Shown here: in pieces, positions 14,198 through 19,651 of the stretch | Layout of the letters: the number at the start of each line of letters is the position of its first letter | How positions within the stretch are numbered: the first letter of the stretch is position 1 | DNA from: Campylobacterota bacterium | GTDB lineage: Bacteria > Campylobacterota > Campylobacteria > Campylobacterales > Sulfurovaceae | Length of the DNA stretch: 19,651 nt | Assembly (NCBI GenBank): GCA_013153825.1 | Contig: JAADDP010000125.1 | Coordinates: forward strand, 1-19,651 | Direction of reading: 5' to 3' | Position numbers and translations under genes: made by a program | Notes under the pieces: model-generated | What the model was told of the DNA's origin: nothing | Seen by the model: only the letters and a program-made list of their open reading frames with translations | Databases searched by the model: none

Positions 14198-14206
14198 ATT
14201 ATATCA
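14198..14206 (-). promoter_or_regulatory. Extended -10 promoter of the ribA operon, predicted leaderless
   Basis: TGaTATAAT is a perfect extended -10 on the minus strand. Seven bases (TTTGCCC) separate it from the ATG, so transcription should begin at 14191 or on the A at 14190. There is no -35 match 16-18 bases upstream and no Shine-Dalgarno. Confidence 0.6.
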
Positions 14207-14266
14207 CTTTATCATAAAATTTTCTCTCATAGCTATATTAAAATATATAATAACACTATATAACTA

Positions 14267-14308
14267 TTGATAGGGGTCAAAACTATTCTATATAAAAACA
14301 TATATAAT
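14267..14308 (+). promoter_or_regulatory. FNR/CRP-family site and -10 element (class II promoter) for the siroheme decarboxylase
   Basis: TTGATAGGGGTCAA (14267-14280) matches the FNR consensus TTGAT-N4-ATCAA at nine of ten positions. A perfect TATAAT at 14303-14308 predicts a start at 14315, which puts the box centre exactly at -41.5, the canonical class II activator position. A 21-base leader with AAAGG (14324-14328) follows. Related regulators (DNR, NssR-like) use similar boxes, so which family member binds is open. Confidence 0.6.
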
Positions 14309-14335
14309 TTTTAAAAAATATTTAAAGGTCGATAT

Positions 14336-15343
14336 ATGAAATCGGAACTGTTATATATGATACAAAATGATTTTCCACTGACCATTAGACCATTTAAGGT
14401 TTTAGCAGATAGATTGAGTAGTAGTGAAGAGAGGGTTCTTGAGATATTGAGAGAGGAGAAGGAGAATAGAGTAATTAGACAGATATCTCCAATATATGAT
14501 ACTAAACGTCTTGGATATAGCTCAACTCTGGTATCCTTTAAGATTAGAAAAGAGGATATATCGGATGCAGTTAAAATTATAAACTCTCACCCTGGTGTAT
14601 CTCACAATTATGAGAGGGAACACCCATTTAATATCTGGTTTACTCTAGCTGTACCTAGTGACTCTAAGTTTGGTTTAGAGGGGACTATAAAGATTTTGGC
14701 TAAGGAGAGCAGAGCAATAGAGTATATTATCCTCCCAACGATTAAGATGTTTAAGATTGCAGTAAAACTGAATGTGAGTGGTGGAGGAGATAAGAGGGAG
14801 AGGGTATCCCATAAGAGGAGATTTAAGAAGATAGAGTTGGATAGTAGAGTTAAAGAGATTATCGCTCTATCTCAGGTCGATATACCTCTAGTTGAGGAGC
14901 CATTTAAAGATACAGTTGAAAAGCTCAATATGGACTATGATGAGTTCTTTGCAACCCTAAATAGATTGAAAGAGGCTGGAGTCATGAGGAGATTTGCAGG
15001 AATATTGAACCATAAGAGGGCAGGTTTCAATGCCAATGCAATGGTTGTATGGGATATAGATGACTCTATCGCCGAGGAGATGGGGAGGGTAGCATCCTCA
15101 TTTAAGGCTGTGAGCCACTGCTACCTTAGACCTAGATATCAAAAGTGGCCATATAACCTATTTACCATGGTTCATGGGAAGAGTCCTGAGGAGACAAACT
15201 CAACAATATCTGATATGGCAAAGGAGATAAAACATTTCGCTAGAAGACCTCTATACTCAACTAAGGAGTTTAAGAAGGTAAGAATTAAATATTTTTCTAA
15301 AGATTTTCAACTTTGGGAGAACTATAAGGATAATTTTATCTGA
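14336..15343 (+). CDS. Fused two-domain siroheme decarboxylase (AhbA-AhbB / NirDL-NirGH type)
   Basis: Seen: 335 residues made of two homologous halves, each an Lrp/AsnC-like winged helix plus a ferredoxin-like domain (about 1-150 and 165-335). The first half carries SHNYEREHPFNIWFTL (His90, Tyr92, Arg94, Trp101), the second SHCYLRPRYQKWPYNLFTMVHG (His261, Tyr263, Arg265, Trp271), the siroheme-binding motifs of AhbA/AhbB and NirD-L-G-H. Known: these convert siroheme to 12,18-didecarboxysiroheme for haem d1 (cd1 nitrite reductase) or the alternative haem b pathway. They are often misannotated as AsnC regulators. A basic linker (150-165) joins the halves. No other nir or ahb gene is in the window. 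An FNR-like class II promoter lies upstream; divergent from ribA. Confidence 0.87.
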   Translation: MKSELLYMIQNDFPLTIRPFKVLADRLSSSEERVLEILREEKENRVIRQISPIYDTKRLGYSSTLVSFKIRKEDISDAVKIINSHPGVSHNYEREHPFNIWFTLAVPSDSKFGLEGTIKILAKESRAIEYIILPTIKMFKIAVKLNVSGGGDKRERVSHKRRFKKIELDSRVKEIIALSQVDIPLVEEPFKDTVEKLNMDYDEFFATLNRLKEAGVMRRFAGILNHKRAGFNANAMVVWDIDDSIAEEMGRVASSFKAVSHCYLRPRYQKWPYNLFTMVHGKSPEETNSTISDMAKEIKHFARRPLYSTKEFKKVRIKYFSKDFQLWENYKDNFI

Positions 15344-15358
15344 AAATTTATTTTTTTA

Positions 15359-15367
15359 TGTTAAAAT
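15359..15367 (+). promoter_or_regulatory. Extended -10 before the MORN-repeat gene, predicted leaderless
   Basis: TGtTAAAAT ends at 15367; seven bases on is 15374, the A of the second in-frame ATG. A weak -35-like CTGAAA lies at 15340-15345 (16-bp spacer). There is no Shine-Dalgarno before either ATG. Read-through from the gene ending at 15343 is an alternative. Confidence 0.45.
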
Positions 15368-15373
15368 ATGTAC

Positions 15374-15967
15374 ATGGATAACATTTTTAAATTAAAACAG
15401 ATACCATTTTCATTAGATTTGGTTAAAAGAGTCTCAATTCTACTATCTGTTACAACTCTCATAATGTTAATTTTAAACATAAATAGATTTGTTGACCTAA
15501 GGGGAGGAGGTATAGGCAACCCAAATATGAGAGTTATAAAAGAGTACTTTGCAGATGGCTCACTTAGAAGAGAGATACATATTTTAAATGGAAAGAGAGA
15601 GGGGGCTCTCGTTGAGTATTACCAGAATGGTACTATAGAGTGGTATAGCCACTATAGAGATGGGGTAAAGAGTGGTATTCAGAAGTGGTACAATAGCCAT
15701 GGAATTTTAGAGTGGGAGTGCAACTATAAAGATGATAAGAAGGATGGATTGGAGACAATATACTATCCAGATGGTCACCTTAGGAAAGAGACACACTATA
15801 GAGATGGCATGAAGCATGGGTGGGAGAGAGTATATTTCCGTACTGGTCAGTTGCAACTGGAGGCTCACTACTATAACAATATGTTGCATGGAAGATACAG
15901 AAAGTATAATAGGGATGGAAAATTGGTATTAAATTATCTATATGAAAATAATAAGAGAGTAAAATAG
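15374..15967 (+). CDS. MORN-repeat (YwqK-like) membrane-anchored protein
   Basis: Seen: 197 residues from the preferred ATG at 15374 (199 from the ATG at 15368). One hydrophobic segment (about 19-36) predicts an anchor or uncleaved signal; the rest is six imperfect units of about 23-24 residues with the MORN_2 pattern, such as EYYQNGTIEWYSHYRDG and YYPDGHLRKETHYRDG. Known: MORN_2 repeats form a beta-meander; bacterial members are often labelled YwqK-family antitoxins, mostly without experimental support. Nothing resembling a toxin is adjacent, so I would not use that label here. It lies 30 bases behind the siroheme decarboxylase. The start choice rests on the extended -10 element, because neither ATG has a ribosome site. 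Confidence 0.82.
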   Translation: MDNIFKLKQIPFSLDLVKRVSILLSVTTLIMLILNINRFVDLRGGGIGNPNMRVIKEYFADGSLRREIHILNGKREGALVEYYQNGTIEWYSHYRDGVKSGIQKWYNSHGILEWECNYKDDKKDGLETIYYPDGHLRKETHYRDGMKHGWERVYFRTGQLQLEAHYYNNMLHGRYRKYNRDGKLVLNYLYENNKRVK

Positions 15968-15997
15968 GGGTTATAAATATATCATAAGGAGTTCATA

Positions 15998-16342
15998 GTG
16001 AACCAGAGAGAGGCAAAGATTAAATCTATGATTGAAGAGGCGAAGAGGCTTGAGCTGGATATTAGTGATGAGCTTATAGAGAAGGTCGTTATAGGTTTAG
16101 GTCCATCTGTATATAATAAGAATAGTGAGCTTGTATCCTGTAGCCAGAAGAGCGAATTGGAGACAATTAGAGAGAACTTTTTAAAGAGAAAGCTCGGTCT
16201 AACATTGAGTGATGAGCTTCTAGATGAGGCGATAAGAGATGTTTGTGAGACTCTAGGGGTCTCAAATAGAGTAAAAAAGAGGGTACACTTCTATGCACTT
16301 CTTGTAAAGCAGTTCAATAAAGAGGATATATATAGCAGATAA
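15998..16342 (+). CDS. DUF2853 family protein
   Basis: Seen: 114 residues, all-helical, soluble. VVIGLGPSVYNKNSELVSCSQKSEL followed by IRENFLKRKLGL and NRVKKRVHFYALLVKQFNKE matches the whole length of DUF2853 (a small four- to five-helix bundle). The family occurs across Proteobacteria and Bacteroidota and has no known function. GTG start with a strong AAGGAG six bases upstream. The gap to the preceding MORN gene is 30 bases, so co-transcription is likely. No catalytic motif is visible; the abundance of Lys/Glu and a single Cys suggest a binding rather than enzymatic role (inference). Confidence 0.82.
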   Translation: MNQREAKIKSMIEEAKRLELDISDELIEKVVIGLGPSVYNKNSELVSCSQKSELETIRENFLKRKLGLTLSDELLDEAIRDVCETLGVSNRVKKRVHFYALLVKQFNKEDIYSR

Positions 16343-16352
16343 TAGCTCCCCC

Positions 16353-16369
16353 CCACCCCTATTGGGTGG
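16353..16369 (+). other. GC-rich hairpin after the DUF2853 gene, terminator-like but without a T-run
   Basis: CCACCC (16353-16358) pairs with GGGTGG (16364-16369) around a five-base loop, 11 bases after the stop codon, in otherwise AT-rich sequence. The following TCTCATCT is not a poly-T tract, so intrinsic termination would be weak. The rest of the 147-base gap up to 16489 holds only the -10 element at 16450. Confidence 0.35.
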
Positions 16370-16449
16370 TCTCATCTACATAACTTCAACTCCACATTTA
16401 ATATCATAAGCTATAGAGTCTATTTAGAGAATATTTAGTTAAAAAATAT

Positions 16450-16455
16450 TATAAT
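16450..16455 (+). promoter_or_regulatory. -10 element for the 53-residue membrane protein gene
   Basis: TATAAT inside an AT-rich tract predicts a start near 16462, 28 bases before the ATG at 16490. No clear -35 is seen. Confidence 0.4.
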
Positions 16456-16489
16456 TTCTATGTATTAATATTTTAAAACAGGATTAAAT

Positions 16490-16651
16490 ATGTTTGAAAA
16501 CACATCATTAATTTTAACATTTATTACAGCGTTTATAATCGGCATATTAATCGGAAGATTGATATTTAAATCCAAGGGAGGAGAGAGTGGGGAGCATAAA
16601 TTTCATGTAGATAGCTCCACAGGCATAGTCTCTGATATCACCTATCAATAA
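16490..16651 (+). CDS. Short single-pass membrane protein, 53 residues
   Basis: Seen: ATG at 16490-16492 preceded six bases upstream by AGGA, open for 53 codons and closed by TAA at 16649-16651. One strongly hydrophobic helix (about 7-26; LILTFITAFIIGILIGRLIF) with small Gly residues is followed by Lys27-Ser-Lys29, a Gly/Glu-rich patch and a polar tail (HKFHVDSSTGIVSDITYQ). The positive charges after the helix predict a cytoplasmic C-terminus. It resembles many small YtxH/DUF1043-like anchor proteins in shape, but I cannot assign a family. It has its own TATAAT and ribosome site and fills an otherwise empty gap, which favours a real gene. The next gene, rluB, has its own promoter. Confidence 0.65.
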   Translation: MFENTSLILTFITAFIIGILIGRLIFKSKGGESGEHKFHVDSSTGIVSDITYQ

Positions 16652-16709
16652 CCTTAGTATGGAGCTGAGACTCTCTACTCTTTAACCCCCCAACTTTTCT
16701 AACCTATTA

Positions 16710-16718
16710 TGTTATAAT
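16710..16718 (+). promoter_or_regulatory. Extended -10 promoter of rluB
   Basis: TGtTATAAT is a perfect extended -10. It predicts a start at 16725 and a 14-base leader with the purine run AAAAAAGAGAG before the ATG at 16739. No -35 match is seen. Confidence 0.55.
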
Positions 16719-16738
16719 CCTATCAAAAAAGAGAGTTG

Positions 16739-17536
16739 ATGAGATTAAATAAGTATATATCACACAACACGAAATACTCCAGAAGAGAGGCCGATAGGTT
16801 GATTGAGGGTGGAGATGTTAAGGTAAATAGGGTTGTGGTGGATAACCATGGATATATTGTAGAGAGTGGAGATGTTGTATATGTTAAGGGCAGGTTGGTT
16901 AAGAGGAGTGGTGACTTAACCGTAATTGTATATAATAAGCCCAAGGGTGTTCTAGTTACAAAGAGAGATGATAGGGGTAGAGCAACAATATACCATAAGC
17001 TATCAGGCAAATTTAGACACTTCATCCCGATAGGTAGGTTGGATTACGCATCTGAAGGGCTACTTCTCCTCACAAATCAGCCAAGAGTAGCCGATATATT
17101 GATGAGGTCAAATCTTGAGAGGGTATATAATATTAAGATAGATAGGGCGTTAACCCCCTCTATGGAGAGGGCTATGGAGGAGGGGCTATCGCTAGATGAT
17201 GCCAGAGAGGGTGGACACTCCGAGAGTGGTATAAAATCTATGGAGTTTAAACCATTTATAAACTACAGATTGAGGGGAGAGAGTGGTAGATATACAAAGC
17301 TACAGGTCACAATATCTGAGGGTAAAAATAGGGAGCTTAGGAGATTCTTCGGACACTTTGGAGCTAAAGTTTTAGACCTAAAGAGGGTCGGTTTCGGGGG
17401 TATATTCCTAAATAATCTCCCTACAGGTAAGACGAGATACTTTACCCGTAGAGAGTATCAAGATTTAAAGAAGTTCATAAAGGAGAGTGCAGATGATGAG
17501 AATATCCAATCTATGGGTGAAGCTCAGGGCTCTTAG
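16739..17536 (+). CDS. rluB: 23S rRNA pseudouridine synthase, RluB/RsuA type
   Basis: Seen: 265 residues from ATG 16739 (a TTG immediately before is also in frame). An N-terminal S4 domain (MRLNKYISHNTKYSRREAD, then GGDVKVNR) precedes the RsuA/RluB catalytic core with VYNKPKGVLVT, IPIGRLDYASEGLLLLTN (catalytic Asp102) and GKNRELRRFFG. Known: family members isomerise U2605 of 23S (RluB) or U516 of 16S (RsuA) rRNA. Length and motif spacing favour RluB, but RsuA or RluE/F cannot be excluded. It has a separate extended -10 promoter, so it is probably not dependent on upstream genes. The last 72 bases (from about residue 242, DLKKFIKESADDEN) are antisense to the cbiB end and look dispensable. Confidence 0.9.
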   Translation: MRLNKYISHNTKYSRREADRLIEGGDVKVNRVVVDNHGYIVESGDVVYVKGRLVKRSGDLTVIVYNKPKGVLVTKRDDRGRATIYHKLSGKFRHFIPIGRLDYASEGLLLLTNQPRVADILMRSNLERVYNIKIDRALTPSMERAMEEGLSLDDAREGGHSESGIKSMEFKPFINYRLRGESGRYTKLQVTISEGKNRELRRFFGHFGAKVLDLKRVGFGGIFLNNLPTGKTRYFTRREYQDLKKFIKESADDENIQSMGEAQGS

Positions 17537-18349
17537 AATATCCATATCATCTATCTTGAGCTTTCCCAATCCAAAATGGGGCTTCTCTTTCAGCTCTCCA
17601 AAGTAGTAGGTGTTCCCTCCAAGCTTTACCCCGATAGATAGAGCCATAGCCGATATTGGATGACCACTATTTGGGCTATCATGACCCTTTCCAAAGTGGT
17701 AAAATTTGAAAAAAGCATCTCTACTCCCCATTAAAAGTGCAATTAGGAGTGCCGTAACTCTTGCAGGTATATAGTTTAGAATATCGTCTAAAATGGCAGA
17801 GACCTTACCAAATTTCTCATATTTTGGGGTTCTATACCCAACCATAGAGTCCAGTGTATTTATACCCTTATATATGAATGCACCATCTATACCAAATAGG
17901 GCCAAATATATTAGAGGGGCAACCACCCCATCACTCAAGTTCTCTGAATAGCTCTCTATTGCCGACTTATATCTATCTGAGAGGCTCATATTCTCTGTAT
18001 CTCTGCTAACTAGATATCTGATATCCTCTGGATTTTCAATTATACCCTTTACACTATCATGCAACATCTTTGTAGATATTGAGATTGAACCTATGATGGA
18101 GAGTATAAAAATCTGAACATATCCATTACCGATTGAGCCAATCAGTATAGTTAGGGTGTGGCTAATGAGATATATAATTATAGTTAGAGTAGATGTTAAG
18201 ATTGCCCCCCTAATGGTGCTATCTCTATAGAAGTTATCTTCAAACCATCTAATATAGTTTCCCATATATATAACTGGATGTCGCCCCCCCATAAACTCCC
18301 CAAAGAGTCTATCTATAAGGTATGATAGGGTAGCTACTTTATAGAACAT
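17465..18349 (-). CDS. cbiB: Adenosylcobinamide-phosphate synthase (cobalamin biosynthesis membrane enzyme)
   Basis: Seen: 294 residues. An opening membrane segment is followed by GGRHPVIYMGNYIRWFE (about 21-37), then hydrophobic helices (about 50-70, 80-100), RDTENMS, YKSAIESYSENLSDGVVAPLIY (ESxxENxxDGVVAPL block of CbiB/CobD), INTLDSMVGYRTPKYEKFG and a closing ILRAL. Known: CbiB attaches aminopropanol phosphate to adenosylcobyric acid, giving adenosylcobinamide phosphate. It is an inner-membrane enzyme. The cluster contains no other cob or cbi gene, so the rest of the pathway or a salvage route lies elsewhere. ATG start inside the end of the upstream flavoprotein gene (16-bp overlap), so probably co-transcribed with it; the 3' end overlaps rluB by 72 bp. 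Confidence 0.92.
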   Translation of the reverse strand: MFYKVATLSYLIDRLFGEFMGGRHPVIYMGNYIRWFEDNFYRDSTIRGAILTSTLTIIIYLISHTLTILIGSIGNGYVQIFILSIIGSISISTKMLHDSVKGIIENPEDIRYLVSRDTENMSLSDRYKSAIESYSENLSDGVVAPLIYLALFGIDGAFIYKGINTLDSMVGYRTPKYEKFGKVSAILDDILNYIPARVTALLIALLMGSRDAFFKFYHFGKGHDSPNSGHPISAMALSIGVKLGGNTYYFGELKEKPHFGLGKLKIDDMDILRALSFTHRLDILIICTLLYELL

Positions 18350-19533
18350 AGAATGGCCTCTTTTGCCCTCAATGCACTACTCCAGGCGAAATGGAGGTTA
18401 TATCCCCCCCTCTCTCCATCAACATCTAAAACCTCTCCTGTGAAGTATAGCCCCTTAATGATTTTTGACTCCATACTATTTGGATATACATATTTTGTAT
18501 CTACCCCACCCTTTACAACCTCGGCAGACTCAAACCCTCTACTCCCATTGACCTTAAATTTAAAGTTTTTAATTGAGTTAACGATATTGGATATATCCCT
18601 CTTCGATAGCCTATCAACGCCCCTTAATCTATCTATATCTAATATGAAATCGATAAGCTTTCTATTTAAAAATCCCATAAGAAGTATCGATATGCTCTTA
18701 TATGGTTGAGCCTTTTTAGATTGAAGTAGCATCTTAAAGAGCCTCTTTTCAGATATTTGTGGCATTAGGTCTATCGTTAATGTAACTCCCCCCTTTCGAT
18801 TCAATATCTCTACGATATGGTAGCTCATATCTAAAATGGCAAGTCCAGAGATACCATATTTTGTAAATAGGATATCTCCAGCTATAGATATATCTCTATA
18901 GTATATATTCGCCTCAACCTTAACCCCTGCCACCCCTTTTAAACTCCTGTCCGATGAGGTGAGCTGAACTAGAGATGGGTAGAGGGGCGTTATCTTGTGG
19001 TTAAATGATTTTGCAAAATTCAATCCATCTCTAGAGCCTCCAAGTTTTGGATTTGCTATACTCCCAGTAGCTATAACTGCAACTTTTGACTCTACAGCTC
19101 TTCCCTCTCCATATGAGACCTTAAATACACCTCTAATCTTATCTATCTTCTCCACCCTTGAGTATACAATTTTAACATTTAACCTACTCAACTCATACTC
19201 TAGAAGCTCAACAACTGTTATCGCCTGTAGGGATAGAGGAAAGACCCTCCCATCATCGAGAGATTTAAAGTGGAGACCAATTGAGTTAAAAAACTTCTCT
19301 ATATCTCTATAGGGGAGAATCGACTCTCCTATAAAGTCTCTATTTCTGGAGTTAAATCTTTTTGGGGATATATTTAGGTTTGTAATATTGCATCTACCAT
19401 TTCCTGTGGCTAGAAGCCTCTTTCCAACTCTTCTACTCTTCTCAAAGAGGATAACATCTCCACCCTCTCTTGCAAGAGCTACTGCTAGTAGTAGACCACT
19501 AGCACCACCACCAATTATACAGCAATCATACAT
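18334..19533 (-). CDS. BaiN/HI0933-family flavoprotein
   Basis: Seen: 399 residues, full length for the family. FAD-binding GGGASGLLLAVALA (8-21), GKRLLATGNGRCNITN (37-52), ATGSIANPKLGGSRDG (about 155-170) and FTGEVLDVDGERGGYNLHFAWSSA near the C-terminus are the HI0933 family signatures. Known: the family is widespread and mostly uncharacterised; BaiN reduces bile-acid intermediates, and other members have been proposed as NAD(P)H-dependent dehydrogenases. The substrate cannot be told from sequence. ATG at 19533; AAGAGA is a weak ribosome site, and TGgTAAAAA with a six-base gap to the ATG makes a leaderless start possible but less convincing than elsewhere. It overlaps cbiB. Confidence 0.9.
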   Translation of the reverse strand: MYDCCIIGGGASGLLLAVALAREGGDVILFEKSRRVGKRLLATGNGRCNITNLNISPKRFNSRNRDFIGESILPYRDIEKFFNSIGLHFKSLDDGRVFPLSLQAITVVELLEYELSRLNVKIVYSRVEKIDKIRGVFKVSYGEGRAVESKVAVIATGSIANPKLGGSRDGLNFAKSFNHKITPLYPSLVQLTSSDRSLKGVAGVKVEANIYYRDISIAGDILFTKYGISGLAILDMSYHIVEILNRKGGVTLTIDLMPQISEKRLFKMLLQSKKAQPYKSISILLMGFLNRKLIDFILDIDRLRGVDRLSKRDISNIVNSIKNFKFKVNGSRGFESAEVVKGGVDTKYVYPNSMESKIIKGLYFTGEVLDVDGERGGYNLHFAWSSALRAKEAILCSIK

Positions 19534-19632
19534 AATCTCTTTTTACCAAAAATTAAATTGTGAAAGATATGAAAGAGGGAGTTTTTAATTTATCAAAGGA
19601 GAAGTTAATTAAAGTTTTACAAAGGAGTGTAT

Positions 19633-19651
19633 ATGTTTTCATATCTTTCTT
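19633..19651 (+). CDS. First codons of an unidentified gene (partial at right edge)
   Basis: A strong AAAGGAG (19621-19627) lies five bases before an ATG at 19633, followed by MFSYLS up to the edge. This is the best-supported start in the gap. A competing frame opens at ATG 19569 (MKEGVFNLSKEKL) and also stays open to the edge, but its ribosome site is poor. With only six codons the product cannot be identified. Confidence 0.45.

Noticed and set aside
14262..14287. AACTATT direct repeats around the FNR-like box
   Set aside because: Two seven-base copies 19 bases apart in a very AT-rich region are expected by chance; no further copies were noted.
14336..15343. Lrp/AsnC-type transcription regulator
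   Set aside because: Both halves carry the His-x-Tyr-x-Arg and Trp-Pro-Tyr-Asn siroheme decarboxylase motifs, which regulators lack.
15374..15967. YwqK-family antitoxin label for the MORN-repeat protein
   Set aside because: The label rests on family naming only; no toxin-like gene is adjacent and the protein has a membrane segment.
16353..16369. Rho-independent terminator after the DUF2853 gene
   Set aside because: The hairpin stem is good (6 bp, GC-rich) but no T-run follows, so it is recorded only as a hairpin.
16736..16738. TTG as the rluB start
   Set aside because: The adjacent ATG at 16739 gives the usual S4-domain opening MRLNKY; TTG adds one residue and is less likely.
1..19651. tRNA or rRNA genes, CRISPR arrays, insertion sequences, phage genes or attachment sites
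   Set aside because: Looked for across the window; no cloverleaf-like blocks, regularly spaced repeats, transposase motifs or duplicated integration ends were seen.

Overview
The window is about 19.7 kb of AT-rich, very gene-dense bacterial chromosome. It most resembles Campylobacterota (formerly Epsilonproteobacteria), probably an anaerobic or nitrate-respiring lineage. The evidence is a ribA-rsmG pair and a tlyA-ribF pair, both familiar in that phylum, an Opr-type porin, a two-domain siroheme decarboxylase behind an FNR-type site, and a Gram-negative envelope. Arg is almost always AGA/AGG and Ile very often ATA. I see no tRNA or rRNA gene, CRISPR array, insertion sequence or phage gene. No stretch without a gene reaches 300 bases; the longest gaps are about 145 bases (14191-14335 and 16343-16489) and hold promoter elements.

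Layout. Left edge (1-107): tail of an unrecognised + strand gene that runs into a convergent NFACT/RqcH-family gene (100-1461, -). 1557-6540 (+): aldehyde dehydrogenase, a small four-helix membrane protein (DUF420-like), an OprD-like porin, a Bcp-type peroxiredoxin and the tRNA lysidine synthase gene tilS. 6514-9090 (-): an 858-residue envelope protein that joins a zinc metalloprotease-like domain, a beta-propeller-like region and a putative outer-membrane barrel. 9197-10979 (+): yraN-modB-modC. 10945-14190 (-): a tightly overlapping six-gene operon ribA-rsmG-PP0621-like-unknown-tlyA-ribF. 14336-16651 (+): fused siroheme decarboxylase, MORN-repeat protein, DUF2853 protein and an unlisted 53-residue membrane protein. 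16739-17536 (+): rluB. 17465-19533 (-): cbiB and a BaiN/HI0933-type flavoprotein. Right edge: first codons of another + strand gene.

Functional themes are housekeeping and cofactors. Riboflavin/FAD synthesis (ribA, ribF) shares an operon with two rRNA methyltransferases (rsmG, tlyA). Tetrapyrrole chemistry appears twice (siroheme decarboxylase, cobalamin cbiB), and molybdate uptake is served by modBC. tilS makes the tRNA that reads ATA, a codon used heavily here.

The most striking non-gene signals are: (1) near-total absence of GATC (one site found by eye, at 7329), with the Asp codon switching from GAT to GAC before C; (2) at least four genes without a Shine-Dalgarno sequence whose -10 element places the transcription start on or next to the start codon, suggesting leaderless mRNAs; (3) an FNR-like box centred exactly at -41.5 from the -10-predicted start of the siroheme decarboxylase gene; (4) every convergent gene pair overlapping, by up to 72 bp. 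No complete new defence or mobile system is visible. The least explained protein is the 858-residue one.
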